A model generated the notes under the pieces. That model searched no databases. It was not told the origin of the DNA and worked only from the letters and a program-made list of their open reading frames with translations. Source: Pteria penguin (lineage: Eukaryota; Mollusca; Bivalvia; Pterioida; Pteriidae). From it: a stretch of DNA of 64,000 nucleotides. Positions 11,726 to 24,549 of the stretch are shown piece by piece (positions within the stretch are counted from its first letter, which is position 1; each line of letters begins with the position of its first letter). The stretch is taken from positions 13,682,001-13,746,000 of the forward strand of contig CM068582.1 in NCBI GenBank assembly GCA_035048485.1. Direction: 5' to 3'. A program made the translations under genes and the position numbers.

Positions 11726-12149
11726 TTTTAAAAAACAAAATGAACATATTCGAAAGATATTTTCATTCATTTTCTTTTTCTTTTACCGAAATCATTGTGT
11801 TGAGACAACGTCGTGATCTCGACTAGAAGTGAAGAAATCTAAATACCTGACAATAATAATGAATAAACATGTTTTATACCTTCATTGAAAAATGCCGTTT
11901 CAAATTGTTTTTCATTTGCCCGCATAAGTAAAATAAAAGATATGGAAGAAGAGAAAAAGAGGAGTAAATAAGAGGAAGCAAGACGGGTAAAATAGAGATG
12001 ATAACTAATTGAATCCTTCCCTTCATTTCTTAAAACCAATGCTTATCAGAAATACGCAATACCTGTAAAAACATGTACATGTATGTATACGTATATACTA
12101 ACATTTATTTGGTGTACATTTCAAATAAGGTCATTTTGAAAGTTGCTCC

Positions 12150-12388
12150 CAATGGAGAGGTCACGGGTTCGACTTCCGCCATGGGTACACCGGTGACCTG
12201 TCTTTCAGTAAAAACCGCTGTCCTGTGTGACGGTAGGCGTGGCATGTAAAAGATCCCTCACTGCTTCGGTTGGGTCCGTTGCAAAGGTACACATTTCATC
12301 AGGCAGATGCCGTCAACATATGTATAAGGGAAAATGTTGTGGTGTGACGTAATTTTAAACAATAATCAATCAATTTCAATCAATCATT
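12150..12388 (+). repeat. SINE family B, copy 1
   Basis: A degenerate head with a B box (GGGTTCGACTTCC) is followed by CTGTCTTTCAGTAAAAACC, then AAAAGATCCCTCACTGCTTC, then GGGTCCGTTGCAAAGGTAC, and ends in CAAT repeats. The same body occurs at least eight times in the window, on both strands. Confidence 0.85.
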
Positions 12389-12647
12389 CAAAGTATGATG
12401 GAAAAACTTTAATATGACATAAAGGTATGAAGGGTACATCTCGCCGGCAGTAGACAATTACATACAGAAATATTAATAAACCTACAAACGTTTATAAAAT
12501 ATATCACAAATGCAATACATGTAAATAGTGCATTCTCTGCATCTGGAAAGTACAAGGGGAATAATCTATACTTTTCTTTATCAATACTATGACTGAAGAC
12601 TTGATTTATGTTTATGTCTTTGTTATCACTGCGTTCTGTATAGGATT

Positions 12648-12767
12648 ATCCACCGCAATAGCGGTGATCATATAGTGGTTAGTACTTCGCGTTGTGGCCG
12701 CGACAACCCTGGTTCGAATCCAGGTCACGGCAATAGCTGTGTAAGTCGCTGTTGCGGCATGGTGGAC
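12648..12767 (+). repeat. Palindromic repeat carrying tRNA-His, copy 2
   Basis: The flanks are ATCCACCGCAATAGC at the left and GTTGCGGCATGGTGGA at the right, with T8 following. The inverted flank is shorter and less perfect than in copy 1. Confidence 0.8.
12661..12732 (+). tRNA. tRNA-His (GTG)-like, probably decayed
   Basis: Anticodon and T arms are identical to the copy at 11.6 kb. The acceptor stem has a G-G mismatch at the third pair (GCGGTGA against TCACGGC), and the A-box region reads GATCATATAG. It is likely a pseudogene, although one mismatch does not prove loss of function. Confidence 0.55.
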
Positions 12768-13001
12768 ACTTTTTTTTTAATATAGAACGTATGAAAATTC
12801 TAATGCAAACATTTAAAGCTGGCCTCTCATCATAAAAAGCCGAGATGTTTCGAAATTGTTTACGGGAGCGAAGTTCACCTAAGTCAACCTCACTCCCGTA
12901 TGTTTTATGAATATTAAATGTCTGACCCAAAATGCTCGAACAGAGCTTTCTCCCACGGTATAAAAGAAACAGGCGGAGTCATTTAACCGTGACATTTCAT
13001 C

Positions 13002-13281
13002 GATTGATTGATTGATTGATTTTTGTTTTACGTCACACCAAGAATATTTCACGTATATGGTGACGGCATCTGACTGATGCGGAGCATACAAATTTTGACC
13101 TTTGCAACGGACCCACCCGAAGCAGTGAGGGATCTTTAACGTGCCATGCATACCACGACACGGGGCCTCGGTTTTTACTGTCTCATCCGAAAGACATGAC
13201 ACCGGCATGACCAGAGCGGGACTCGAACCCCGGCCTCCCGATCAGCAGTCCGACGCGATACCACTAGGCCACTCCGGCTTA
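13002..13281 (-). repeat. SINE family B, full-length copy
   Basis: On the minus strand it runs from a tRNA-like head (GAGTGGCCTAGTGGTATCGC, B box GGGTTCGAGTCC) through the AAGATCCCTCACTGCTTCGG core to GATT/CAAT tail repeats. This is one of the most complete copies and defines the family's head. Confidence 0.88.
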
Positions 13282-13481
13282 ACATTTCATCGAAGACACG
13301 ACAAAGGCAACATGGCGTCACAAACAGAAGTACATGTACATGTAATAATCTCTATATATTTCCTTTTGTTTCTTCATTTTTTGAAGTAACATACATAAAT
13401 AATACAAAGTTAGTTATAACAAAAGATTACATGATACTGTAATGTTGTATGCATTTGCCACGAAAAGGCCACCCACCCAAC

Positions 13482-13796
13482 CGTGCGTAACGTAAATAAA
13501 CAAATTTTAAAGTTGAACGAACAAATTATATTACATGTTCTAGTTATTTAGATATTATAATGTGACCAGGTATGACATATAGCATAATGTACAAATGGTA
13601 TCATGTGTTCAGTTGTACTTGTAACGAACCCATCCCTATCCGTGCAAGTGTAAAAAAGGCCAATAAGATATAGATAATTTGAAAACTAACGATATTCAAG
13701 TAATCCTATCCTTTCTCAAAATTACAAGAACCAAATTTCAATACTCCACAACAGACCACACATTTGGAAAGCATAATATTATTTATACATGTATAC
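13482..13796 (+). repeat. 310-bp direct repeat, left copy
   Basis: It runs from GTGCGTAACGTAAATAAAC to AAAGCATAATATTATT and matches 14787-15093 at roughly 93 percent by eye, in the same orientation. It lacks TG...CA ends, so it is not obviously an LTR. No conserved open frame lies in it. Confidence 0.9.
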
Positions 13797-14446
13797 TGTA
13801 CTGTAAAAAAAACGCATCAGTTTACACATCCGTTTGTTGACATATCTTTTGGAGTGTTCGAATAAGTAACATACAAACAGGAAATTGTATATATTGAAGA
13901 CGAAATCTTCAAAATTATACACAAGATTTTGTTCACGATCCTACATAGTGGGTGCAAACTGAATAATGTTATTTGTAAACTATAGGACTCTTCTGGCGTC
14001 TGGATTCACAAAGATATTATTTTAATTTATCTTAAATTATTTTGTTTTATTTATTTTATTTCAAGTACAAACATTTTTCATCAAAAATTGTACGGAAACA
14101 GAAAACTATATGACACTTTTGTGATAATTTATATTGTTATTTACGGGCTAGTACAGTGTTCATACAAATTCAAGAACTAGTAACATTTTTAGCTAAACAA
14201 CCTGCGCTTTTGAAACGCGAATGCCCCAGCTGCAACTAAATATAGCTGTCAATGTTCTACCCCCGGGTCACATGATGACGCTTAGGGGATATACTTACTG
14301 TTATTTGAGGGCAGTGAACTTGGGCGAATGCCACCCGGGTAGAATATGGAAGACGGGTTTAAAGTATAAGGCAAGAAGCGGTTTGGTAAGACAAGACCCT
14401 TGCGTCTCCTATCTGCAGTGGATCATAGATATAGAAAATATACACA
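13797..14446. other. Spacer between the direct repeats
   Basis: About 650 bp with no recognisable gene. The 92-codon frame at 14221-14499 runs into repeat C and has no recognisable motif. A CACCCGGG/CCCCCGGG GC-rich patch lies near 14265-14340. Confidence 0.4.
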
Positions 14447-14555
14447 TTTTAATTTTGTGCACCAGATGCGCATTTCGACAACTTATGTCTCTTCAGTGAT
14501 GCTCGTGGCCGAATGATTGGAATTCTCATATTATATATATATTTGAAGAGCAGTA
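14447..14555 (-). repeat. Dispersed repeat C, copy 2
   Basis: The minus-strand copy of the core GAGCATCACTGAAGAGAC followed by TTGTCGAAATGCGCATCTGG and GTGCACAAAATTA. It is truncated at the 5' side relative to the copies at 5.4 and 59.8 kb. Confidence 0.85.
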
Positions 14556-14786
14556 TGTTATGAAATGCAATAACATATCCATGTTTACACTATACATGTA
14601 GACTTGCATCCGTATTGTATAAGATCAGTGAAAAATGAAATTATAGACACATAACTAAATTGTTGTAAAGGAATTAAATAAATGTAAAATGTAAATAAAT
14701 GAATCGATCTAATGCTGTAAGTGTTAAATATCTATGTAAAATGCATAGTGATGAAAAAAAGTTTTCATACGTTTTGTAAAGCCATG

Positions 14787-15093
14787 CTGTGCGTAACGTA
14801 AATAAACAAATTTTAAAGTTGAACGAACAAATTATATTACATATTCTAGTTATTTAGATATTATAATATGACCAGGTATGACATATATCATAATGTGCAA
14901 ATAGTATCGTGTGTTCAGTTGTACTTGTAACGAACCCACCCTCTCCGTGCAAGTGGAAAAAGGCCAATAAGATATAGGCAATTTGAAAACTTACGATATT
15001 CAGGTAATTCTATCTATCCTTTCTCCAAATTACAAGAGTCAAATTCCCAATACTCCACAACAGACCACACATTTGGAAAGCATAATATTATTG
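14787..15093 (+). repeat. 310-bp direct repeat, right copy
   Basis: This is the second copy of the repeat at 13.48 kb, starting about 1.3 kb further on. Small indels (for example CCACCCTCTCCG against CCATCCCTATCCG) show that the duplication is not recent. Confidence 0.9.
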
Positions 15094-15205
15094 TAGGGAA
15101 GGGTTCCACTGGGTTATGGGTATCGAATTAATGCTGTACGGTGGTCATTTGTTAAACAGTCTTAATCAGTTTATATTTATACCGTGTATACAGAGTAGAA
15201 ATAAA

Positions 15206-15382
15206 GTTAAACCTGTCTTAGCGGCCACCTCTATTAAGAGGTCACCTGTCTATAAAGGTCACATTTTAAATTCCCAGTATCTATCTTTTCCTATATAATA
15301 GACCTCTATATAAAGGCCACCTGTCTATAAAGGCCACTTTTGACTCTTCCCTTAGCTGACCTTAATACACAGGTTTGACTGT
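15206..15382. mobile_element. MITE with AAACCTGT / ACAGGTTT ends
   Basis: It starts TTAAACCTGTCTTAGCGG and ends ACACAGGTTTGACTGTA, so the ends are inverted copies and the right one carries the ACTG-TA terminus of pogo/Tigger-type elements. Internally GGCCACCTGTCTATAAA is iterated three or four times. No transposase is present. Confidence 0.65.
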
Positions 15383-15634
15383 ACTTTAGAGTTATAGAAT
15401 TGATGTTTCGTCATCTGTGGCTTATACTGGTAGCCAAACAGACGACGCTTTTTCACCACAGACAATATTCCTCAAGCCTAACAAACAGTCAGTTCTCCGC
15501 CAACAGACCGAATTATTTGTCAGAGTATCATAAACCCAGTTTCCATTGCTTCTGTACTGACCCGAACTATATATATGTACACACTTCAAATTTACTGAAA
15601 TAGAATTTTGTTAATTATTATAAAACTGATGAGT

Positions 15635-15800
15635 ATCTACCTCATGCATAGCAAAATACTCATTAGATGGGTTCTTTATCTTTACCTTAAAGTCAATTTG
15701 GTAATCAGTTTGCTCTCTAAATATCTAGGCTTTGGATTTTCACGTTTTCGGCCTTGAGCAACACTGAAGAGACATAAGATGTCAGATGATGCACTAAATG
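15635..15800 (+). repeat. Dispersed repeat C, diverged copy 3
   Basis: CATGCATAGCAAAATACTC, then TCAATTTGGTAA, then GAGCAACACTGAAGAGAC and GATGTCAGATGATGCAC match the family core with more changes than other copies. Its upstream half matches the copy at the right end of the window. Confidence 0.65.
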
Positions 15801-17510
15801 AATACAAGCATATTTTATTTTACTTATATACACACACTCTTAGTATAATTTAAAGATATCAAGTTAGTAAGATGCAATTCAAAATATTACCACAATGCTG
15901 TTAGCAAATTAGCGAATTTAAGATTCATGAATTGGGTGACGGATGAAAATCAAGAAATGCAGATAATTGGAATAGCTATGCAGGTCCAGGTTAAGACAAT
16001 TGGTATTTAAGTCGCTCTTTTTGGCATGGTTCAATTTTCTAGTCAAAGAGGTTTCTTTAATTTCTAGTTTTAGTTGTTAAAGAATCTGCTTTATATTAGC
16101 GACAAACTCAGCTTTTTAATATTTCTAATATATACGCAAGATACATGTTACATTCCGATTGTCAAAAAGCGAAATAAAGTTTCCACGATGGAAAATCTGT
16201 TATGGCATCTTTATGGCATACATGAAATGTTATCCATGATCACAAAGCAATTGATAAGAAATACGTCATTTTAACAACACTGCAAGTGGTATTCATTTAC
16301 CAGAGTAAAGTATAACCTGGTTGGTACCCAGCATAGTAGTGCCACATTGCAAAAGGCCAAAAATAATTATATGTACTGGATAATAATCAGGGCGTTTTCG
16401 GAAGCTGAACATATTGATTTCATTTATCATTAGATAATAGGTAAGTATTACATATCAGAATTATAGACATCAAATCAAGATGTTAACTGCACTTTAATTA
16501 CAGAAAAATATTTTTGTTAACCGTGGTAACTTCAAGATTCGAGAAAAAGAAGGTAACAACCACAAGAATCCGTGTAGAATATCTGAAAATATTATCAGTA
16601 AGAGAGGACGAAATTAATGAGGATCATATCTCCCGTACAAGAGATATGGTGGCAAATTTTATTAATCGAGATTGATTCCTTAGATCACATCACCAAGAAA
16701 CCATTGGGAGATGGCACGCGAATGTGGAAATGTTGCAGATTACATATGCAGATAGAAAAGATATCGAAAGGAAATCTTGCTTAATCGATATTGAAGGAAA
16801 TAAGTGGGAAAGCATTGGAGGGAGGGTGTTGTTATTTTATGATTTGATACTGAATGATCTCATGTCAGTTTAAAGGCTCAATAAACTGAGAAAAGTTAGT
16901 AGGATAATGGATGTTTATATTGCCTAGCTCCTTTATTATTATTGACCAAAATGAAAAAGCTGCAATAATAATAGTGTCTGGTAATAAAATTACAGTACAA
17001 TCGAGTTCTATATGACTGATGCAGCTTTGTCAAATCGTTTGTTTCCGTATGTCAATAAGTAATATGGATGAATTAAGTTTATTAAGAACACGCCCTGGCT
17101 CCACAATAATAACTTTGCATATAATAGAATATTACTTCATTATCTGGTAGAACATCAGTTCTCAAAGAAACTGAAACTCAGAGAAAACATTCCTTGGATG
17201 AGATATAATATACTTAAAATGTGGTGTGTGTAAAATCAGGGAAGTATACTTAAACTATACATCCTTGGTAACATTAAATTATTATATGATTCATCGACAT
17301 AGAATATATTAGATTATATGAAAATATTACGGAAACACCGTCCCGACAAAAGATGATTACATACTGAATTAACCATAAACTGATATACTTAGATTAAATA
17401 TATCTCATATGCAATATCTATAGGAAATTAAAATACTTAAATGCCTGTATCAGAACCATACGTTGAATGTTTGTAATTTTCTTAATCCGTATTATGATTA
17501 AAGTATAGAC
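15801..17510. other. No recognisable feature
   Basis: AT-rich sequence of 1.7 kb. I see no exon with flanking splice sites, no RNA gene and no obvious repeat. Confidence 0.4.
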
Positions 17511-17552
17511 TCAAGTTATTACCTTTGTTATTATTGCCTTCTTTGATGTAAG

Positions 17553-17676
17553 TATCCACCGCGAGAGCCGTGATCGTATAGTGGTTAGTACTTCGCGTTG
17601 TGGCCGCGACAACCCTCGTTCGAATCCAGGTCACGGCAATAGCTGTGTAAGTCGCTATTGCGGCATGGTGGATATT
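17553..17676 (+). repeat. Palindromic repeat carrying tRNA-His, copy 3
   Basis: The flanks are ATCCACCGCGAGAG at the left and GCTATTGCGGCATGGTGGAT at the right, with T6 following. Upstream CAAGTTATTACCTTTGTTAT is shared with copy 1, so duplication included at least 50 bp of 5' flank. Confidence 0.85.
17567..17638 (+). tRNA. tRNA-His (GTG)-like, T-stem mismatch
   Basis: Acceptor, D and anticodon arms match the copy at 11.6 kb exactly. The T stem reads CCTCG against CCAGG, leaving one C-C mismatch, and the B box start is altered (CGTTCGAATCC). It may be a functional variant or a decaying copy. Confidence 0.6.
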
Positions 17677-20600
17677 TTTTAATTGTTATCATTATTTATT
17701 CAAATATGAAATAATCTTATTTAAAAGTTTTATGTATCATACTTCTATTTTAGTATTATTTTTCTGCCGAAGTGTTTAACAGGAACATCTAAATACATGA
17801 CTACAGATATTCAAAACAGATAAAGCATGTCCAACAGACATAAATAGATGGAATTCTCTGGTGTTAATAGGGTAAGCAGGTATTTAGAGAAAGTGTTGTA
17901 GTCGTGGGGAACCACCACATGACCTCGACTCGAAGTGAAAATCTTTTGCGGTGAATAAAGGCGTTATATCATTTATTTGAAAAAAGACGCATTTTTCATT
18001 TCAAGAGATTAAGAAAAGATACAAAAGAGCAGAAAGAATAAGACAGAAAAATGAGATATAAGATAGAAATTATACTGAAAGGAATTTTCCCTTCTATTTC
18101 CGTGCCAGTGCTTATCAGAATGATATAATGACTATAAGAACACATATAATAACAATGATATAATGTATAATGCGCGCATTCCGACAAATTAAGAAAGAGA
18201 GAAAGATTCACGCATTGCACTATAATGGTAATTTCTCTTACGTGTGAGTGCATTGTACATCGAAAGGCACAACTATTCTCTGTCGAAATCATCAAAGGAA
18301 TTTACATATATATCAATATCAAATGCTTGTGAAATGTTAAAAATAATTTGTTTTTATAACTTTGGAAGATTGAGGATTTGAGTGAAAAAAAAGAAAAAAA
18401 GATGGAGGGACCAGAAGAGCTCGAGCTAAAACATCATAAAATAATTATAATTATGGTAAATAAATGTGAAAGACGTCATTTTCTTGTTGTGACCATGATA
18501 TTCATTTGTTGGTTACAGTTTAACGTCAGTTGCTATGCAGATTTCCATTACGGTAGATTGGCCGTTTTCAGTCAAATACACACAAAGAATTCAATGCATA
18601 CATTTGAAATTCATGACTTTAATTATTTTAAATGTTTCTCAAAATTTTGGTTATTATGGAAACCTGTGGCACAAAATTACTATTGGTATGTATTTTCCTA
18701 TAGGTAGTATGATACAAATGAATCTGTGCAATGAACCCTGTTCATGACTTAATATCTATTGTATAATAATAAACATTTAACAAATCAAATTTCCCTTTTT
18801 TCCTGTGGAGATATAGAATAGGAAAACTGTAGCCCTTGTCCCTCCTCCAGTCAGTCCGTCCGCCAAAGATTTATTGAAGGCACACATGCAATGACATTCA
18901 GCCTATCAACCAGCAAATAAAGGCTATTTTCAGACGTGACCGATAGGTTTTTTCATTGAAGTGATTTATTTGCCCCTGATAGGAACTCTCAGATACACTG
19001 CATCCCACGGTGATATATATATATAAATATACCACTATTTTTTCCCACTTCCTTTGAATATCTAAATAAACAAGGACAGGTAATTCGCCTTATCACTATG
19101 GCCTATTGCTTATACTATTTTTATCGACAGTTTCACTTTCGTATCTAATCTGTATCTATATACGAACTGATATTTCAATATTCTGGTCTGACGTACCTAG
19201 AGATAAGATGAATCTAGTTGTGCATAACCAGATTGTACTGAAAGAGTCCACAGAAGTAAACTAAGGTTATTAAAATAATAATAAATGCCGTAACCCTATT
19301 CTATGCATGCATATAGTGTAGGGCTACTCCTCGATATTCTGTCAGGCAAAATACTATAATACATATGGCACTTCCAGTGTTCGATTTTGAACACAGAAAT
19401 GGCTTAGCCACATATTATACCAATATCAAGTGGCATACATGTAGACCTAAATAAAATGACATAAATTATCTTGACCTTTATCATTGGAACGTTTATTTAA
19501 AAATCACGCGTAAACACGGTAGATAAATATTGTGTATTTCGTGCCGTGTGCTGATGTAATTGTTGTGGTACTCATATTACAGTGCAGAATATCTTTTATT
19601 ATTCAAAATTATAGTTAAACATAAAAAATGGCATAGACAAATCCGTCTTTCCCACTTATAGTTGCTATAAACTGAAAGTATTTGGTGTAAATTTCGTTTA
19701 CCGGTCTACCGTTAAATGTCAATACTGATCACTTCACAGCTAGCGTGATGGGAACGAATGGCACCCTGGAAAAAAGAGTTGAAACCAGATGCTGGGTAGA
19801 AATTGGCATCTCCTGCTTGGCAAGCCTCACATGCTATGGAATATCTAAATATAGCTTAATACAACATACATGTACATTAACTGAATGCAGACTTACACTG
19901 TATAGCAGTGTTCTTTTAATTTTTAAAGGTGACTGTACCTTTCATTTTGGGAAGAATAAAAGACGTTAACAACAGAAACTGGGGAAAATTCCTTTCTTTT
20001 TTTTTTTTGTTCTTTTGTCCTGCAGTTTAAGAAATAGAATAAAATAAATAAATAAAAGACATTTCGTACAAAGACGTTCTTGATTCTATAATAAATATTT
20101 TACGTTTAATTCTATTAAGGCATCAATTTGGAAATTTTAGGGTAAATGTTTGGGAAAAATAGAGGACATTTGGCATAGGGAAGGGGCCTAATAACGGACC
20201 CAAATCAAAGGCATACTACATTACATCAGATTAGAAAACAGAAATTCCTCGGTATAACATAATATAGAAATGTAAATTGTACTTTTTCATGTTCTAAAAA
20301 ATTTGGCGCAAAATATACATTGATATTAATTATTAAAATGCATAATAATTATATATCATACGAAAATACAACAGATCTTAAAGTGAGGTGACCCCCTCTT
20401 CCTCTAGAGAGGAAGTGCATCGAATTTATTAATAGACTGGGAGGGGTATCTACATGTATATAAATATATTTATCAGCTGATAGCGACAGGTGATCGGTAC
20501 ACTGGTGTAGGGAAATTCTACGTATACACAGTATATAAACCGAGGATCTGTTTTCTCTAGATTAATGTATTAAGGCATTGATTTGCTTTTCATCTTTTTG

Positions 20601-23600
20601 ATGTTTTAGATTTCAATTCAGCTTGATAAGATTTAAGATCATCAGATAAAGTTTACTGCAGTAAAAGAAAGGAAAGGGGCGGGCGGTCGTCAGTGCCAGA
20701 GATAAGAAAGAGAGAATACGGTTGATAAAAATCTTCATGTATTGATATCATAATATTTTGTGTAATATGTTGTATATTTCAATTTTTGTCGTTGATAATG
20801 AACAGTTCCAAAGCAGCCTAGCGATTTACCTATGTCAATACATAGAATGTAATAAGTTTTATATAAATTGATCAAACAAGCAAAGCAGCTGCCACAAGTC
20901 GGTCGACATTCATAATAAATATTTTAACCGTAATGCTACTCAAAAAATAATCGTTATGCTGCCAACGTTTCTACTTTTCGGATAAAAGTGTTCATTTGAA
21001 TATGACGGTGAATATATATGATCTTCAAGTGATTGTGCAAAGTAAAAATAAAATTTTGCCGCCAAATTAATTTCAGTTTTTCAAATATTCACCGTCTTGG
21101 TGTTTATACTGTTTTGCGGCATGTGGGAAGGTGGGTTGGTCGACTACAATTGCTACAACGATTACATGCCCTTCGGAACCGCATCTGCTACACAATAGAA
21201 TATTTTTGTGGTGTATGCTAGCCTATTCATCTGTTTGCTATGCATACCAGTTGAGAGTTTTGCGATACAAATGAATCATATCTCTTTTTGTCATTTACTC
21301 AGTTTTAACAGATGCTACATGTCAAGTCGTGGCACCTGCATGGTACATTGTATAAATTGTGATGGACCCCTCAGAAGACGGAAGCTGTTTCCTTAGCGCA
21401 CACACACACAAGATAAAAAAAACGTCCGTGATACAAGGTATTGCTTGAAATTTTATTCCAACAGACCAGTTACGACGTCCAACTTTTTTTCACCATTATC
21501 GTGGTGAACCGTATGAGGTGGTTGATTGAGCCATTGTATGTGAAGAAACCCACCGACCTCATCACCTCCGACCTCCTACAGGTAAGGTATCGGATGAACA
21601 GGCAGTCGAACCAGGGCCCTAAGAATTTCTCCTTATATTTTTAATCTACCATACAACACTCCTTCAAAGCATAAACAGCTGGAAACACTATTTATTTTAC
21701 ACTGACTTCTTTAATCTCATACGAGATAATATTAATTTGATAAGGTCAATTTTATTGCAATGTTTTATCCAATGTTATTGAGCCAGCGGAAATAACCTCG
21801 TCTTCTAGTCAGTAGAGCGGTTAAAAGTGTCCGGTAGTTCAACCGTTTATCCGTGCCAAGATGGTGTCAATAACATATAACTACCATTCAAGCATTGACG
21901 AGAATATCTCTTTACTTTGAAAAAAATTGTATATATACGAATTACAATGTGATACGCACAGTAAGTGCGCTTTAATGTAAAATTTAGGAGTGTAGCGCTT
22001 TTGTCCCTTCTCTATTTTTCATACAAAGACTGGCATCATAGAATTCAAAAATCTTAATCTGCTATTTTTCTTTAGCCCTTACTTTTCATCCCGAATTTTA
22101 ATACCACCCAAACTGATATCCTTATAATATTGATTAAGCGTATACTATAGTAGTGCCACCAAAAATAACTTGGGAGTCTCTATAACAAAGTAAGGGTATG
22201 TAAATTGTGACAGGAATTATACCTCCGTATACCTCCCTTTAAAGAAAAAAACTTCTGTAGAGTTGTTGACATTTTATTCATTTTTGCTCTCTGAAATCAT
22301 ACCACACACACCCTCACACACACGCGTACTCACGCACGCAAGAACGCACATAAGCACACACACACATACATAATTGAGTTCTACCTATATAGGAACGGCA
22401 CACGTGCTATGTTGTCGTTAAGAGTTTTGATAGAGTAGATGCATCGATGTCTTCAGGAGACACGTTCGCTGTGACTCTACCAAAGGTGGTATGAATACAA
22501 AAACAATCACGAATACCCCACGTTTCATAAATACAGGATATAGGACAAATTAAGTCAGTAACACCCCCCCCCCCCCCACACACACACACACACCTAAGTT
22601 TTGGTTTTTGTTTTTTGGAAGGGGGCGTTAACTCCATGGTCCCTAATCTAATTTTAGTGTGAACTTTGACCTTATATTGTCAGTTTTGAACAAGTATGAA
22701 ACCTGCCTATGGTTTTGTATGTATATTTGTTTGTTTTGTGTTTCTTCTCGTTTTATTTATCTTTTTATCTGTTTATTTATTTATGTAAGAAAATCGATTT
22801 TGAAATAAGGAGAAAAGATTGACCGTGCACTTAGCTAAGACGCCCAAATCAAACACTTTAGTAGTCTCTTTTTCCAGATGTCATATGTCATATGTTGAAA
22901 CTATAAGTGAAATATGTATACATATATATTATATTCCCACAATCAAGATTCGAATCCAAACCATGCAGGTCAATAACTAGCTCACAAAGCCACCGAGACC
23001 ACAGAAATTCGAAAAGAAATATGTAAAATATACTCACGAATTAGTAATGCATAAATCCCCAAACATCTCATAACTCGGGATGCATTGTGTAAATTAGTGC
23101 GTTAGGAGACAGCAACGAAAGCAAATGCGCGTTGTTGATACCAGAAGCAACAAATCTGTCTGCCCATAGATAAAGCTGAAACAGCTGATCCAAAACCACT
23201 CAACAAAACAAAGCATGAAAGTGAAACCTCTCGAAAACATCTATTAATAGAACACCTTTGTTTATAGGTGCTGTATGTCGTGTTTTCTTGACTCAAGAAT
23301 AGCACGGGTTCTATTATTGCTGGAGTACATCTGGAATTCCTGAGGTGCACCAGGAAGACCGGCTTAATCTTATTTCAATACGAACAACTTTCTTGATATA
23401 CCACCTTTCCTATTCCTATGCGTATATACAACTAGGTACAATTTCGGGAATATTTTACACGGAAATTGAAGAAATTCCTAATACTAGAGTATGAAAAATT
23501 CTAGCAGTGAAATTCATTTGATTAAATATTTTCTTTTAAATTCGGAAAGTCCATTTACGTCTTTTGCCCTCAATATTCTTATGCAAATTAATATGTTGAT

Positions 23601-24156
23601 ACAAAACTTAGAGTAAATTTTATCGTATTTATCTGTATCTTTATTTATTATCACTTTTGAAATTCGAACCACCCCGCTTCCCCCCCCCCCTTTTTTTTTT
23701 CTTCTTTTTAACTGTTTCTGTGTTGTAGAATAATACATAAATATATCATATACATGTATTCTACACAATTAAAATCACCTCGATACCGCTTACACGTTTA
23801 TCATCAAATTGGCGTCATATTCCTAGAGATCTTAAAAATAAAGCCATTATATCAAGATGCCAATAATAGCTTTGCACAGGAACTACGTCATTATCACCCA
23901 TGGCAACATATTAACTGATACTTTTGTCAAAAAATCTGACAACACTGGAATCCATTGATTTACTATCTGCCGTATTTAACACCATTCGTTACAATGTATC
24001 TAATTTGGTTTCCAAAGATAATTTGTAACCAAAGAAGCATAAATTGGGAAAAGAGATAATTCTAGACAGACGATAGTAGAAATGATTCATTTACAGAAAT
24101 AAACGGACGTGGTAAAATATAAAAAAGGTAATGGTACTATACAATGCGTGAAATGA
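17677..24156. other. No recognisable gene; scattered simple repeats
   Basis: A 6.5-kb AT-rich stretch. The 109-codon frame at 18378-18707 and the smaller frames at 19745, 21033, 21208 and 23102-23350 have no recognisable domain and no conserved splice context. A CA-rich patch lies at 22300-22365, a poly-C/(CA)n tract at 22563-22593, and a C10-T10 run near 23681-23700. Confidence 0.4.
22563..22593. repeat. Poly-C followed by (CA)n
   Basis: About 15 C residues run directly into eight CA dinucleotides. Such compound tracts are length-variable. Confidence 0.95.
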
Positions 24157-24157
24157 T

Positions 24158-24431
24158 TAATTGATTGATTGATCATTGTTTTATCGTCACTCAAGGATTA
24201 TTGCAGGTGTATGGTAACATCTGCCTAATCGCATAGCAATTTATACCATAGCAATGGAACTTTCCGAAGCAGTGAGAGGTCTTTTACAAGAAACGCCTAC
24301 CGTGACACGGGACCTCGGTTTTTACTGTCTCGTCCGAAAGACAGAACATCGGTGTGTCCACGGCGGGAGTCGAACCCGAGACCTTTAGGTCACTAGTTAA
24401 GCACCCCATCCACTAAGCTATGTGCTCCCGT
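24158..24431 (-). repeat. SINE family B copy, minus strand
   Basis: GATTGATTGATC tail complement, then the AAAGACCTCTCACTGCTTCGG core, CTGTCTTTCGGACGAGAC, and a head with B box GGGTTCGACTCCC. It is complete but diverged. Confidence 0.82.
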
Positions 24432-24484
24432 GGGTGAAATGTTATCAAGAATGAAGAGAAATATATAGTGTATGAGAAAGCAGA

Positions 24485-24549
24485 GTATTATATTATATTA
24501 TATTATATTATATTATATTATATTATATTATATTATATTATATTATTAT
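24485..24549. repeat. (TATTA)n microsatellite
   Basis: Twelve to thirteen pure pentamer repeats. They separate two SINE B sequences on opposite strands, which may reflect an expanded tail. Confidence 0.97.

Noticed and set aside
13482..15093. LTR retrotransposon
   Set aside because: The 310-bp repeats lack TG...CA ends, and nothing like gag, reverse transcriptase or integrase lies between them.
18378..18707. 109-codon frame with a hydrophobic stretch like a signal peptide
   Set aside because: Low-complexity Lys/Glu start, no recognised domain, no splice context.
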